Source: Chloroflexota bacterium
Lineage (GTDB): Bacteria; Chloroflexota; Dehalococcoidia; UBA6926
Length of the DNA: 59,813 bases
Direction: 5' to 3'
NCBI GenBank assembly: GCA_026713485.1
Contig: JAPOOK010000050.1
Span: 1-59,813, forward strand
Shown here piece by piece: positions 1 through 9,600 of this stretch (the first letter of the stretch is position 1; every line of letters begins with the position of its first letter). A program made the translations under genes and the position numbers. A model generated the notes under the pieces. It made no database searches and had not been told where the DNA came from. It saw nothing but the letters and a program-made list of their open reading frames with translations.

Positions 1-374
1 CCCGCCTCTTCGCTTCCCCGCAGCTGCTGTCCCATCACGTACTTGCGGATCCACAGCGGCTGCGTTCGGTCGTAGAGCGCCTTTGTCTGAGCCGGCACAC
101 CGCGAAACGTTACAGGGAATGCGATATAGATTAGATCGACGGCCCGGAGCTTGGCGTAAAGACCCTGCATGTCATCCAGCACGGTGCAAACGCCAGTGAG
201 CATACAGTCTTCGGACTGCGGGCAGATGCAGGGGTTGATGGAAAGATCGAGGAGGCTGATGAGTTCCGTGTCCGCGCCGGCGTCGCGCGCACCAGCAAGC
301 GCCCGCTCCAATAGCGTCTCGCTGTTGCCGCCGCGCCGCGTCCCACCCGCGATTCCAAGTACTGAAATAGTCAC
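1..374 (-). CDS. NAD(P)H-dependent FMN reductase-like protein, flavodoxin fold (3' end outside window)
   Basis: Translating the minus strand from a GTG at 374 gives 124 residues without a stop before the window edge, so the C-terminus is missing. The N-terminus is a beta strand followed by a flavin phosphate-binding loop (GTRRGGNSET, residues 11-20), as in WrbA/FMN-reductase-like proteins. A cysteine cluster (C49, C51, C57, C63) followed by a DDM motif at 67-69 is typical of the multimeric flavodoxin/iron-sulfur flavoprotein branch. It should use FMN to pass electrons from NAD(P)H to an unknown acceptor. It is divergent from pyrF. The family assignment is firm, the substrate unknown. Confidence 0.75.
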   Translation of the reverse strand, partial: MTISVLGIAGGTRRGGNSETLLERALAGARDAGADTELISLLDLSINPCICPQSEDCMLTGVCTVLDDMQGLYAKLRAVDLIYIAFPVTFRGVPAQTKALYDRTQPLWIRKYVMGQQLRGSEEA

Positions 375-448
375 GTAGAGATTATAGGCGTGCCAGTCCG
401 TGAGGTACGATGGAACCTGGGGCCGCCGAGAAAAGGAAAGGGGCAGTA

Positions 449-1273
449 ATGACCACGGCTACGATGACATTCCGGCAGCGGCTGAGTGAGGCGAGCGAGC
501 GCAACAGCTCCCTGCTCTGCGTCGGTCTTGACCCTGATCCTGCCGAGATGAACGGCCGCGACATTGCGGACTTCTGCATCGCAATCATCGACGCCACAAT
601 CGATCTCGTTTCTGCCTACAAGCCGAATCTCTCATTTTATGAAGCGCACGGCTCGGCAGGATACGCAGCGCTTGAGAGAATCGTCGACCATGTCAACGGG
701 CGCGTGCCTGTGCTCGGCGACGCCAAGCGCAACGACATCGGCAACTCCGCTCGCTTCTACGCCAAGGGCCTCTTCGAGACGATGGGCTTCGACGCCATCA
801 CCGTCAATCCATTCCTCGGGCGGGATAGCCTCCAACCGTTCCTCGATTATGAGGACAAGGGAGTGTTCATCTTGTGCCGCACCTCCAACCCCGGCGGCGC
901 CGACATTCAGGGCCTCAACGCAGCGTTTGACGGCGTTCCAATGCCCCTCTATGAAGCCGTCGCCCACCTTAGCAACTCGTGGGACACGAACGGCAACATT
1001 GGCCTCGTGACGGGCGCGACGTACCCTTCCGAAGCTCAAAGGATCCGTGAGATTTGCCCCGACACGCCTTTCCTCGTTCCCGGCGTCGGCACACAGGGTG
1101 GCGAGCTTGAGTCGGCCCTGTCGGCAACACTTGATGCAGAAGGCGGCGGTGTATTGGTCAATTCGTCCCGGGGAATCCTGTATGCATCCAACGGCCCGGA
1201 CTTTGCGGATGCCGCCCGCGCCGCCGTGGAGAGTCTTCGCACACAGATAGAGAACGCTCGCTCGTCCGCCTAA
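449..1273 (+). CDS. pyrF: Orotidine 5'-phosphate decarboxylase, type 2
   Basis: PyrF decarboxylates OMP to UMP, the last step of de novo pyrimidine synthesis. The protein of about 274 residues has the long type-2 architecture found in actinobacteria and Chloroflexota: an N-terminal LCVGLDPD, the KPNLSFYE strand, and the catalytic D-x-K-R-N-D-I segment (DAKRNDIGNSA) that supplies the Asp-Lys-Asp proton-transfer set, followed by PFLGRDSL. The reading frame extends back to an ATG at 410, but the ATG at 449 sits a few bases after a purine-rich AAGGAAAGGGG and matches the family N-terminus, so 449 is preferred. pyrB lies in the same window at 9.6 kb, so the pathway genes are dispersed. Confidence 0.96.
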   Translation: MTTATMTFRQRLSEASERNSSLLCVGLDPDPAEMNGRDIADFCIAIIDATIDLVSAYKPNLSFYEAHGSAGYAALERIVDHVNGRVPVLGDAKRNDIGNSARFYAKGLFETMGFDAITVNPFLGRDSLQPFLDYEDKGVFILCRTSNPGGADIQGLNAAFDGVPMPLYEAVAHLSNSWDTNGNIGLVTGATYPSEAQRIREICPDTPFLVPGVGTQGGELESALSATLDAEGGGVLVNSSRGILYASNGPDFADAARAAVESLRTQIENARSSA

Positions 1274-1283
1274 CGTCGTCCCG

Positions 1284-2195
1284 TCAAGCCGCTCCCACCA
1301 GCGAAAGCACAACCGTCACGGAGACGAGGCTACCAAGCGTCCCTGCCACCACGATCCCGCTCGCAAGCTCCGGCCTGCCCTTGTACTGGGTCGCCAGGAT
1401 GATGGTCAGCACCGCCGTCGGCATGCCGGCAACGACAATGAGAACCTTGGCAGTCAGATCGTCGAATTGCAGCAACTGAACGAGTCCATAGGCAACCAGG
1501 GACGATAGCACCAGCCGAATCACGACAACGCCCGCTATTGCCCGCGCCCCCGCCATCTCACGCGTTGACGCAAGCTGGATTCCGAGCACGATCAGCATGG
1601 CCGGAATCGCCGCGTCGCCCATGATCTGCGCGGGCTGCTGGATATAGTCCGGCAGGTCGATGGCCAACATGCTGACGGAGAGACCGCCGACGGCGGCGTA
1701 GCTTGTAGGCAGCTTGGCCACGGAGATGAGGGAGCCGACCAGGTTCGACTGCGCCCGGGAGGCGATGAACGCCCCCACTGTCCACGCGAGGATTGCCTGC
1801 GTCACGAAGAATACGACGGCTATTGCCAGACCCTCGTCGCCGAACGCGAACAGCGCCACCGGCAGGCCGTAGTTGCCCGCGTTCATGAACAACGCCGCAA
1901 TCACGAACGTCGTCTGGGCATCCTTGGGCACCCTCATCGCGCGGGCGACCAGGCTGGCAATGATGTAGAGGGACGAAAGCAGCAGCAGGCTGAACGCGGC
2001 GATGCGGGCCAGGTCCTCAAGCGCAACCTGTGTGGTGGCAAGGCCGTTGAAGACGAGCGCCGGGCTGAAGATAAAGAGGATTGCCTGACTCAGAGGCTCC
2101 GGTGAGATTGGCCTGAACCGGTGAACAAGCGCGCCGACCGCCGCCATCAGGAAGACGGGGAAGACGACGCTTATGAATATATTCAGGAAGTCCAT
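1284..2195 (-). CDS. AEC (auxin efflux carrier) family transporter
   Basis: The 303-residue protein is hydrophobic throughout, with about ten predicted membrane segments in two blocks around a central loop, as in the AEC/AbgT-like permease family (YfdV, MleP type). It starts with MDFLNIFISVVFPVFLMAAVG, characteristic of AEC members, and contains the NAGNYGLPVALFAFG stretch conserved in the family. Members export organic anions such as malate or malonate; the substrate here cannot be read from sequence. The gene overlaps the preceding HAD gene by 13 bases, so the two are probably co-translated. It converges on pyrF with only ten bases between stop codons. Confidence 0.85.
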   Translation of the reverse strand: MDFLNIFISVVFPVFLMAAVGALVHRFRPISPEPLSQAILFIFSPALVFNGLATTQVALEDLARIAAFSLLLLSSLYIIASLVARAMRVPKDAQTTFVIAALFMNAGNYGLPVALFAFGDEGLAIAVVFFVTQAILAWTVGAFIASRAQSNLVGSLISVAKLPTSYAAVGGLSVSMLAIDLPDYIQQPAQIMGDAAIPAMLIVLGIQLASTREMAGARAIAGVVVIRLVLSSLVAYGLVQLLQFDDLTAKVLIVVAGMPTAVLTIILATQYKGRPELASGIVVAGTLGSLVSVTVVLSLVGAA

Positions 2196-2923
2196 TCAGC
2201 GTTGAGGCGGTCCAGGAGGTCCGGCAACTCCTCCAGTGAGCTGATCACGCGGGCATCCTTGTAGCCTTCGAATACGCCGTCCCTATCCAGAAGAATGGGT
2301 AAAATACCACCCCCCGCCGGGCCCTGCACGTCCGCAAGCGGCTGATCGCCCACATGGACAACCTCATCGGCGCCCGCCCCTGCCCGCTTCAGCGCCTCCT
2401 CAAATATCGGAGCGTTGGGCTTGGCAACACCGATCTCCTCTGACGTAACCGCAAAGGACATGTACTCAGCGATGCCGAGATCGAGCAGCGTCTGGGCAAG
2501 CCCTCCTTCAAAATTGGTGATGACACCAATGGAGTAACCCTTCTCGCGGAGTGCCTGCAGCGACGGCACGACATCCGGGAACATCGCGAAGCCCTGCCGA
2601 GCCTCCCACACCCGTTCAAAGATGCGGCTCGCCAATTCAAGGTCCACCGTCACTCCGGCGCCGGCGAGCAGCAGCATCTCATACCGCCCCCACAACTCCC
2701 TTACGTCCTCAGGCGTGCGGCGGCTCAGGGGGAGTTTTCCGTTCTCCTCGGAGAGAAACTGGTCGGCGGCGGGGTAAGCGCGGAGGACAGCGTTTGTGTC
2801 CAATGTGATGCCGAATTCGGCGCAGGAAGCGGCTTGAATCTGCTCGCGTCGCGGCTCGAACCTGACGATGGTGTTGTAGAAATCCAGAGAGATTGCCCGA
2901 ATGCGCGCCATAGCAATTCTCAT
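2183..2923 (-). CDS. HAD-superfamily phosphatase
   Basis: A haloacid-dehalogenase hydrolase of about 246 residues. Motif I is DFYNT near residue 14 (catalytic Asp nucleophile; the family usually has DxDxT, and the second Asp is Asn here, as in several HAD groups with Tyr-Asn), motif II is VITN around residue 135, motif III the Lys of VAKPN near 168, and motif IV VGDQPLADVQG near 195. A helical cap lies between motifs I and II (subclass I). It should dephosphorylate a small metabolite. A second start four codons downstream (MARIRA) is equally possible. It is transcribed just before, and overlaps, the AEC permease. Confidence 0.85.
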   Translation of the reverse strand: MRIAMARIRAISLDFYNTIVRFEPRREQIQAASCAEFGITLDTNAVLRAYPAADQFLSEENGKLPLSRRTPEDVRELWGRYEMLLLAGAGVTVDLELASRIFERVWEARQGFAMFPDVVPSLQALREKGYSIGVITNFEGGLAQTLLDLGIAEYMSFAVTSEEIGVAKPNAPIFEEALKRAGAGADEVVHVGDQPLADVQGPAGGGILPILLDRDGVFEGYKDARVISSLEELPDLLDRLNAEWTS

Positions 2924-3126
2924 CCTAACATCGGCGAGTTCCGCCCTACGCGGGCGCGGCCATGAGATTTGGGGTCTCTACCCTTGACCCAAGACCCCTC
3001 AGAACGTAGCATGACCCAATCCGATGGCAGCGCGGGACAACAAAATCCGGTCTTTCACCCATCGACAAAATGGGATTAGGGTAGCTTGACTCCTGAATCG
3101 ACCGAGGCTCAAGGGGGTTTCTGCAG

Positions 3127-3381
3127 ATGAATTCCAGCCTGATCAGCAAGATCGAGAAGGCGCGGAAGTACGCCGAGGAACGGGACGACCGAATTAGGTT
3201 CGAGTCGTTTCGCGTCCGAATTTCCGGCGACAACAGCGAGCACGTCGTTGAACTCACGGACGGCGTCTTTACGTGCGACTGCGACTTCTTCGAGGGCTGG
3301 AGCTCCTGCAGTCATGTGATGGCGATTGAGCGCGTCCTGGGCGGAACCATCCCGGAGCCGCCCGTCCCCGAGCACCGATAG
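3127..3381 (+). CDS. Small stand-alone SWIM zinc-finger protein
   Basis: An 84-residue protein with a single SWIM-type zinc-binding motif, C-x-C-xn-C-x-H (CDCDFFEGWSSCSHVMAIER), preceded by a basic helix (SLISKIEKARKYAEER) and a short beta-rich segment that leads into the finger (RIRFESFRVRISGDN). SWIM domains bind DNA or proteins and are usually parts of larger SWI2/SNF2 or transposase proteins; here the domain is essentially the whole gene. Its partner is unknown. It stands alone on the plus strand between two leftward genes, and a short palindromic repeat follows its stop codon. The zinc ligands and the open frame support a real gene. Confidence 0.75.
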   Translation: MNSSLISKIEKARKYAEERDDRIRFESFRVRISGDNSEHVVELTDGVFTCDCDFFEGWSSCSHVMAIERVLGGTIPEPPVPEHR

Positions 3382-3394
3382 CCCGCCACCACTC

Positions 3395-3430
3395 CGTCAC
3401 TCCCGCGATTGCGGGGATCCAGGATTCCCT
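3395..3430. repeat. REP-like palindromic intergenic element, copy A
   Basis: Contains CCCGC-GATT-GCGGG followed by GATCCAGGATTCCC. The same pattern (GTCA-T/C-TCCCG, short loop, GGGAATCCAGGATT) recurs in gaps near 6.1, 33.6, 34.0 and 49.1 kb. It lies between convergent genes, where the hairpin could also serve as a weak bidirectional terminator. Confidence 0.55.
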
Positions 3431-3431
3431 C

Positions 3432-3926
3432 TTAGCCTGCCTCAAACAGCGGCCTTAGCCGCGCGTATGTTTGGTCAAGGCTCTCCGGGACCAATTTCGT
3501 TTCGCCAACAACAGCCATGAAATTCGTGTCGCCGCCCCAGCGTGGCACGACATGTAGATGCAGATGCCCCGGCACGCCCGCGCCCGCCAAACGGCCGATG
3601 TTCATACCGACGTTGAACCCGTCCGGACCGTACTCCCCCTTGATGATTCCGACGCTCCGCTGAGCGAGCGCCCACATTTCCGCGCCCGTCTCCGCAGGCA
3701 ACTCCTCCAATGCGCCGATGTGCTCGTACGGCGCGATCATCAGGTGGCCGGTGTTATACGGATAGAGATTCAGGATGATAAACGAGCGCTCGGCGCGGTG
3801 GAGGATGTACAGTTCATCGTCCTTGTCGAGAGTTGGATTCTCACAGAGAAAGCAGGCACGCGTGCCCTGTTCCCCGGTCTGACCTGTCACGAATTCCGCC
3901 CTCCACGGGGTAAACAGTCGCTCCAT
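3432..3926 (-). CDS. HIT-family nucleotide hydrolase/phosphorylase (Ap4A phosphorylase-like)
   Basis: A 164-residue histidine-triad protein. The HIT signature GHLHLHVVPRW lies near residues 120-130 and carries the catalytic histidine. The N-terminal pattern with CFLC and a helix-strand unit (YILHRAERSFIILNLYPYNTG), and GHLMIAPYEH, match the Rv2613c-type Ap4A phosphorylase/HIT subfamily common in actinobacteria and Chloroflexota. It should cleave dinucleoside polyphosphates or nucleoside phosphoramidates in the cytoplasm. It follows the DUF255 gene on the same strand with 12 bases between them, which suggests one transcript. Confidence 0.9.
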   Translation of the reverse strand: MERLFTPWRAEFVTGQTGEQGTRACFLCENPTLDKDDELYILHRAERSFIILNLYPYNTGHLMIAPYEHIGALEELPAETGAEMWALAQRSVGIIKGEYGPDGFNVGMNIGRLAGAGVPGHLHLHVVPRWGGDTNFMAVVGETKLVPESLDQTYARLRPLFEAG

Positions 3927-3938
3927 GCCACCACTGCC

Positions 3939-6035
3939 CTACGGCGCGAGGAATTGGACCGTTGGTGGCGGCGCATCGAGCTGCTCAAGGAATCCCTCAA
4001 CCGTTGTGACAGGCAGCATGCAGATGAAATTCTCACAGACGTAGGCCGTCGCCTTGTCGTTGATCATGGAGCGGCCGTCCAGCACGGGCAGATCGCCCCA
4101 CTCAAACGCCTCATCCGGCGTGGCGGCAACCACAATCTTGTTCGGCATGAACCGCGTATACAGAGCGTCCAGCAGCTCGCTCATGTCGTCCGCCGCCCTA
4201 TCGCCGATGAGCGCGATCTCCTTCGTGGAGCCGATGGCGAAATCGAGCGCGGCGAGCCAATGGCCGACCGCCGTGGGGTAGCGCGACAGATACATGTGGA
4301 CGCTGCGGAGCGCCCGTTCTGCAATGTCATGGTAGTTGCCGTTACCGGTGAGGGCATGAAGGCGCAGCAGGAGTTCCGCTGCCGCCGCGCCGCCGGACGG
4401 GGTCGCGTTGTCCAACACCGTGCGCGGACGGACAACGAGCGCCTCGGCATCACTGCCGATGTCGTAGAAGAGTGATGCCGAGTCGTCCCAGAACAGCTCA
4501 ACGATGCTGTCCGCCAGCGAGACCGCTTCATCAAGCCAGCGCCTATCAAAGGTGATCTCAAAGAGCGAGAGCAGGCCGTTGGCGAGGTTGGCGTGGTCTT
4601 CAAGATAGGCAGAGATGCGCGCCTCGCCATCCTTGTACGTTCGCAGCAGGCGTCCCTCCGGCGTCCGCATCGAGTCAACCAGGAACCCTGCCTGCCTCTC
4701 GGCGGCAACACGATAGTCCTCCCTGCCGAGCGCCCCTGCCGTCTCGGCGATCGCCCGCAGCATCAGACCGTTCCACCCGGTCAGAACCTTCTCGTCACGG
4801 AACGGTCGCACCCTGCCCTCTCTCGCCTCAAGCAAGGTCTGCCGCGAGTGGGAGAGAGACGCCCTCACGTCCTCAACGGACAGGTTGTGTCGTGCGGCCA
4901 GATCATCGTCGGACGCGACGCGGCTAAGGACGGAGGAAGCACCGTCTTCAAAGTTGCCGGACTCGGTCACGCCGTACGCGTCGCAGAATAGGGCCGCGGC
5001 AGGCTCATCGCCCAGTGCCGCGCTGATCTCAGCGGGCGTCCACACGTAGAACTTGCCCTCCTCGCCCTCGCTGTCCGCGTCCAGCGTGGAGTAGAACCCG
5101 CCCTCGGGCGACACCATCTCCCTCAACAGGAAATCGATAGTCTCCTCGACGACAAGCCGAAAGTCGTCCCGCTTGGTGAGCTGCCACGCGTGAAGATAGA
5201 CGCCGACAAGCAAGGCATTGTCGTACAGCATCTTTTCAAAGTGCGGCACCAGCCATTGCGCGTCCGTGCTGTAGCGGTGAAACCCGCCGCCAAGTTGGTC
5301 ATACAGCCCGCCCGCCGCCATGTGCTCCAGCGTGGTCTCAAGGATCGCGCGGGCGTTGGCATCGTCATCGTTGGCGGAGATATAACGCATCAGGAACTCG
5401 AGCAGCATGGGCTGCGGGAATTTGGGCGCGGCCATGAACCCGCCGTTCGCCGCGTCGAACGAGCCGCTGAGCCGCGCAAACGCCTCTCCGAACAGGTCCT
5501 TTGACAGCAGCGAGTCCTGCCCGCTTGAGGCGACGGTGGCACGGCGGAGGTGGTCGACGATGTTCTGCCCTGCCTCCTTGATCTCCGCCTTCCGCGCGCC
5601 GTATGCCTCCAGCACGGTCGTCAGGACGCGTGGGAAGCCGGGCATCCCCGGGCGGTCCTCCGGTGGATAGTACGTGCCGCCAAAGAACGGTGAGCCGTCC
5701 GGCGTCAGGAACACGCTCAACGGCCAGCCTCCGTGACCGGACAGCGCCTGCACGGCGTCCATATACACGGAGTCGATATCAGGGCGCTCCTCCCTGTCCA
5801 CTTTGATTGATACGAAATTGTCATTCAGAAGCTTGGCCGTGTCATCGTTTTCAAACGACTCCCGTTCCATGACATGGCACCAGTGGCAGGATGAGTAGCC
5901 GATGCTGAGGAAGATGGGAACGTCGCGTTCCTGCGCCGCCGCCAGCGCATCCTGCCCCCACGGATACCAGTCCACGGGGTTGTGCGCGTGCTGCTGTAGA
6001 TACGGGCTTGTCTCATTGATCAGGCGATTTGGCAC
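3939..6035 (-). CDS. Thioredoxin-domain protein with six-hairpin glycosidase-like region (DUF255, YyaL/SPATA20 family)
   Basis: A 698-residue protein of the widespread YyaL family. The N-terminal ~150 residues form a thioredoxin-like domain beginning [21 protein letters not shown] and holding a CxxC-like site in [14 protein letters not shown] (about residues 49-62). The rest resembles an alpha/alpha toroid related to N-acylglucosamine epimerases, with the conserved [22 protein letters not shown] and [10 protein letters not shown] blocks. The length is normal for the family. Its biochemical role is not established; thiol-redox or sugar-related activities have been suggested. It probably shares a transcript with the HIT gene downstream. 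Confidence 0.9.
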   Translation of the reverse strand: MPNRLINETSPYLQQHAHNPVDWYPWGQDALAAAQERDVPIFLSIGYSSCHWCHVMERESFENDDTAKLLNDNFVSIKVDREERPDIDSVYMDAVQALSGHGGWPLSVFLTPDGSPFFGGTYYPPEDRPGMPGFPRVLTTVLEAYGARKAEIKEAGQNIVDHLRRATVASSGQDSLLSKDLFGEAFARLSGSFDAANGGFMAAPKFPQPMLLEFLMRYISANDDDANARAILETTLEHMAAGGLYDQLGGGFHRYSTDAQWLVPHFEKMLYDNALLVGVYLHAWQLTKRDDFRLVVEETIDFLLREMVSPEGGFYSTLDADSEGEEGKFYVWTPAEISAALGDEPAAALFCDAYGVTESGNFEDGASSVLSRVASDDDLAARHNLSVEDVRASLSHSRQTLLEAREGRVRPFRDEKVLTGWNGLMLRAIAETAGALGREDYRVAAERQAGFLVDSMRTPEGRLLRTYKDGEARISAYLEDHANLANGLLSLFEITFDRRWLDEAVSLADSIVELFWDDSASLFYDIGSDAEALVVRPRTVLDNATPSGGAAAAELLLRLHALTGNGNYHDIAERALRSVHMYLSRYPTAVGHWLAALDFAIGSTKEIALIGDRAADDMSELLDALYTRFMPNKIVVAATPDEAFEWGDLPVLDGRSMINDKATAYVCENFICMLPVTTVEGFLEQLDAPPPTVQFLAP

Positions 6036-6059
6036 CCTGTGTCTCCCCGTTTCCCTGCG

Positions 6060-6110
6060 GACGCACGCGAGCGCCCACTATTCCCTGTTGCCGCCAGGAA
6101 TGACGGCGTT
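6060..6110. repeat. REP-like palindromic intergenic element, copy B (degenerate)
   Basis: On the minus strand the gap reads GCCGTCATTCCTGGCGGCAA followed by CAGGGAATAG, a degenerate relative of the CGTCATTCCCG...GGGAAT elements elsewhere in the window. It occupies most of the gap between two leftward genes. Confidence 0.35.
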
Positions 6111-6113
6111 CGC

Positions 6114-6869
6114 CTACTCGTTCTCTCCCTGGGACCACTGCCACAGGGGCGGCTTGATGCGCTCAAGAACGAGAATGCCCTTGCGCGTATCGCTTGCCAG
6201 GCGTGCCGGATCGCTCTTGGAGACACGCCGCTTGAACAGCCAGTACGTGAACGTCTTGAATTCGTCCAATGAGGTCCGGACGGGGCCATTGCCTTTGCGG
6301 CCTGTCGCGAGGCGGAACTCCGTGCGGAGATCTGCGGTCGGCGCGCCATAGAGCCGTGTCATGGCCTCGTCCTCGATATACCCTTCTCGTGATCCGAGAT
6401 TCTGCTGCGCCTTTGCGACCTCCTCAATGATGGCCTGCTGCAACGCCTCTTCCACCACGATTCCGTACATGAAGTTCAGGTGGGCGGCGTGCTTGCCGTG
6501 GCCGATGCAGCGGCGAAAGAGTTCGGCGTTTATATGGACGGGCGCCTTGCCCTCGAACAGCAGCCTTGTCGCCTCTTGCTCGGTTATCACGTCGCCCGCC
6601 GTTTGAATGAGCCGCTCGGCAAGCAGCAGCCAGTCAAATGCCTCTCCGGCTATGACATAGGTGTATGTGCGACCCTTCAGTTCTTCGCTCGGCGCGCTCC
6701 ATTCGGAGACGGCATTGAGCAGGGCCAGAAACCAGTTCTCACCGCCGCGCACGTCCTCGACGAACGAGTCGACGATCTCCTGCGCGGGACGATGATCCTC
6801 CGTCTCGTTGAGATGCGGGGCCTCAACGTCCACGACCGTCTGCGCGGAGGTTCGCGACTGCGGAGTCAT
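6114..6869 (-). CDS. Conserved-looking protein of unknown function
   Basis: I do not recognise this 251-residue protein. It has no signal peptide or membrane segment. It is rich in amphipathic helices: an N-terminal acidic stretch, then AQEIVDSFVEDVRGGENWFLALLNAVSEW, a central part with TYTYVIAGEAFDWLLLAERLI, and a C-terminal KTFTYWLFKRRVSKSDP. The phrase FRRCIGHGKHAAHLNFMYGIVVEEAL contains histidines that could bind metal or nucleotide. It lies 46 bases downstream of secA on the same strand, so it is probably the last gene of the prs-pyrB-secA transcript. Codon use and composition match its neighbours, so it is likely a real native gene. Confidence 0.7.
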   Translation of the reverse strand: MTPQSRTSAQTVVDVEAPHLNETEDHRPAQEIVDSFVEDVRGGENWFLALLNAVSEWSAPSEELKGRTYTYVIAGEAFDWLLLAERLIQTAGDVITEQEATRLLFEGKAPVHINAELFRRCIGHGKHAAHLNFMYGIVVEEALQQAIIEEVAKAQQNLGSREGYIEDEAMTRLYGAPTADLRTEFRLATGRKGNGPVRTSLDEFKTFTYWLFKRRVSKSDPARLASDTRKGILVLERIKPPLWQWSQGENE

Positions 6870-6915
6870 AGCGACTCAGCCGTCGGGATCGTCGGTGTTC
6901 CCGGAAGACGGCGCA

Positions 6916-9600
6916 TCAGGCGGCGACTCCGTGACATCTCTTGTACTTGAGGCCGCTGCCGCAGTAGCAGGGATCATTGCGCCTAATCTTGGGAGTGGCG
7001 CGTCGAACCGGGCCTCGCGCAGCCTGCGCATCAGGGGCCTGCCCGCTCGCGTCGCGCTGTTGAGACGCCATCGGGCTTTCCGCCATTGCACCACGTGCCG
7101 CTACACCGCCATTTGCCGCGACGCCGTTCTGTGCGGTAAGGGTTGTTGGCCGTACCGGCTGAGCCGTCACATCAAGATTGAGCACGGTGCGGACAACCCC
7201 GTTGCGAAGGCGGTCCATTAACTCCTGGAACATGCCATGGCTTTCCTGCCGATACATGACCAGCGGATTGCGCTGCCCGTATGCCTGCAGTCCGGCACTC
7301 AGGCGCATCTGCTCCATAGCAGTCAGGTGCTGAACCCAGAGGTTGTCGAGCGTCTGCAGCAGAACGAGGCTCTCCAGTTCCCGCAGCCGGTCCGCGCCAA
7401 ACCTCTCTTCGATTTCCTCATAGATGGCCAGCGTGTATTCAATCAACTCGTCCGTGATCTCGCTTCGTGTCAGATCAAGGATCTGCCCAGCCTCGAGCCA
7501 TTCGGGAGTGGGGAAGGCGGCGCGGGCCGCTGTGACGAATCCCTCTACATCCCAGTTGGCCGGGTCGCGGTCTTCCAGGTGCGAGTCAACGATGAAAGCG
7601 CACTCGTCCGCAATCATCTGCCGGATGTTTTCACGCAAGTCTTCTGATTGCAGAACCTTGGCGCGCTCTGAATAGACTATGGAGCGCTGGCGGTTGATAA
7701 CGTCGTCATATTCGACCAGGTGCTTGCGCACTTCAAAGTTGTTTCCCTCAACACGCACCTGTGCGTTCTCAAAGGCCCGCGAGACCATACGGTTCTCGAC
7801 GGCATCGTCATCCTTCAAGCCCGACCAGGACATGATCGACTTGACCCGGTCTCCGCCGAACCGCTTAATAATCTCGTCTTCTAGAGATACATAGAATTGC
7901 GACGCGCCGGGATCGCCCTGCCGCCCTGCCCGGCCACGGAGCTGATTGTCGATGCGCCGCGCCTCGTGCCGTTCGGTGCCAAGGATGAACAGGCCGCCCA
8001 GGTTGAGCACTTCATCATGCTCCCGCTGCCATTCGTCAGGGTCACGCCCCTCGGGGTTGCCGCCGAGAATGATGTCCGTGCCACGACCAGCCATGTTGGT
8101 GGATACGGTTATCGCGCCAAGGCGGCCGGCCTGCGCAATGATCTGCGCCTCGCGGTCATGCTGCTTGGCATTCAGGACCTCGTGCTCCAGTCCCTCGCTG
8201 CGAAGGAGAGCGCTGAGACGCTCCGACGTTTCGATGGACGCCGTACCCACAAGCACGGGCCTACCCTCGTCATGCAGTTCCCTGAGTGTGCGGACGATGG
8301 CCTTGAACTTGCCATCCTCGTTCAGATAGATGAGGTCGGGACTATCCTCACGGACGGAGGGCATGTTGGTAGGAATGGGCAGCGGATCAAGGCTGTAGAT
8401 CTTGAGGAACTCTTCCGCCTCCGTTGAAGCCGTCCCCGTCATACCTGAGAGGCGCTCGTACATACGGAAGTAATTCTGGAGCGTAACGGTGGCAAGGGTC
8501 ATAGACTCCCGCCGGATGGCCACATTCTCCTTCGCCTCAATGGCCTGGTGGAGACCTTCGGAGTAGCGGCGGCCCGGCATCAGACGGCCAGTGAACTCAT
8601 CCACAATGACCACCTGATCGTCACCGTCAACGACGTATTCCTTGTCCCGGTGGTAGACAAACTCAGCCTTGAGCGCGTTCTCAAGGAAATGGACTGCCGT
8701 ATAGTGCTCCGGCGCGTAAAGATTGTCGATGTTCAGAGAGCGCTCAACCTTGGTGATCCCTTCCTCAGTAAGCGAGACTGCCCGCGTCTTGGGGTCGATG
8801 GAGAAGTCAGCCTCTTCAGTCAGGCGGCGTGCAAGCTGGGCGAATTGGCCATAGCTTTGCGTCGGCGTCTGTCCTGGACCGCTGATGATCAACGGTGTCC
8901 GCGCTTCATCGATGAGGATGTAGTCGACCTCGTCCACGATCGCGTAGACCAACTCACGCTGCACGCGCTGCTCCGCGGTAAGTGCAAGGTTGTCACGCAG
9001 GTAATCGAATCCGAACTCGGAGTTGGTTCCGTACGTGATGTCCGCTTCATACGCCTCTCGCCGGTGGACGGGGCGCATAACATCCTCCGACTCCTCGTTG
9101 TCGGGGTCATACAGCAGGGATTCGTCGTGCTGCAGGCAAGAGACGGATACACCGAGAGCGTGATAGACAGCGCCCATCCATGAGGAGTCGCGCCGGGCCA
9201 GATAGTCATTCACGGTGATGACGTGGACGCCTCTGCCCGTCAGCGCGTTGAGATACACCGGCAGCGTCGCGACGAGTGTCTTTCCCTCGCCTGTCCGCAT
9301 CTCGGCAATGCGCCCCTGGTGCAGTGTGATGCCGCCGATGATCTGCACATCAAAGTGCCGCATTCCGAGCACGCGCTTTGACGCCTCTCGCACGACGGCG
9401 AACGCTTCAGGCAGAAGATCATCAAGGGTGTCCTCGTCGGACAGACGCTCGCGGAACTGGGCAGTCATCCCCTTGAGTTCATCGTCGCTGAGCCGCGCGA
9501 ATTGACCTTCCAGATCGTTGACTTCATCCACGGCCGGACGCATGCGCTTCACGGCGCGGTCGCTGCCGTCACCGAGTATCTTGCGGAGCTTGCTTATCAC
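6916..9600 (-). CDS. secA: Preprotein translocase ATPase SecA
   Basis: SecA drives post-translational export through SecYEG. The 894-residue protein has the full domain order: Walker A in [14 protein letters not shown] (about residue 100), the [19 protein letters not shown] helicase motif II region, preprotein cross-linking domain, NBD2 with [18 protein letters not shown], the helical scaffold, and a C-terminal SEC-C zinc finger [15 protein letters not shown] low-complexity linker with Ala, Gln and Arg precedes the zinc tail. The start is a GTG whose first bases overlap the pyrB stop codon (GTGA), so translation is coupled to pyrB. Confidence 0.98.
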   Translation of the reverse strand: MISKLRKILGDGSDRAVKRMRPAVDEVNDLEGQFARLSDDELKGMTAQFRERLSDEDTLDDLLPEAFAVVREASKRVLGMRHFDVQIIGGITLHQGRIAEMRTGEGKTLVATLPVYLNALTGRGVHVITVNDYLARRDSSWMGAVYHALGVSVSCLQHDESLLYDPDNEESEDVMRPVHRREAYEADITYGTNSEFGFDYLRDNLALTAEQRVQRELVYAIVDEVDYILIDEARTPLIISGPGQTPTQSYGQFAQLARRLTEEADFSIDPKTRAVSLTEEGITKVERSLNIDNLYAPEHYTAVHFLENALKAEFVYHRDKEYVVDGDDQVVIVDEFTGRLMPGRRYSEGLHQAIEAKENVAIRRESMTLATVTLQNYFRMYERLSGMTGTASTEAEEFLKIYSLDPLPIPTNMPSVREDSPDLIYLNEDGKFKAIVRTLRELHDEGRPVLVGTASIETSERLSALLRSEGLEHEVLNAKQHDREAQIIAQAGRLGAITVSTNMAGRGTDIILGGNPEGRDPDEWQREHDEVLNLGGLFILGTERHEARRIDNQLRGRAGRQGDPGASQFYVSLEDEIIKRFGGDRVKSIMSWSGLKDDDAVENRMVSRAFENAQVRVEGNNFEVRKHLVEYDDVINRQRSIVYSERAKVLQSEDLRENIRQMIADECAFIVDSHLEDRDPANWDVEGFVTAARAAFPTPEWLEAGQILDLTRSEITDELIEYTLAIYEEIEERFGADRLRELESLVLLQTLDNLWVQHLTAMEQMRLSAGLQAYGQRNPLVMYRQESHGMFQELMDRLRNGVVRTVLNLDVTAQPVRPTTLTAQNGVAANGGVAARGAMAESPMASQQRDASGQAPDAQAARGPVRRATPKIRRNDPCYCGSGLKYKRCHGVAA

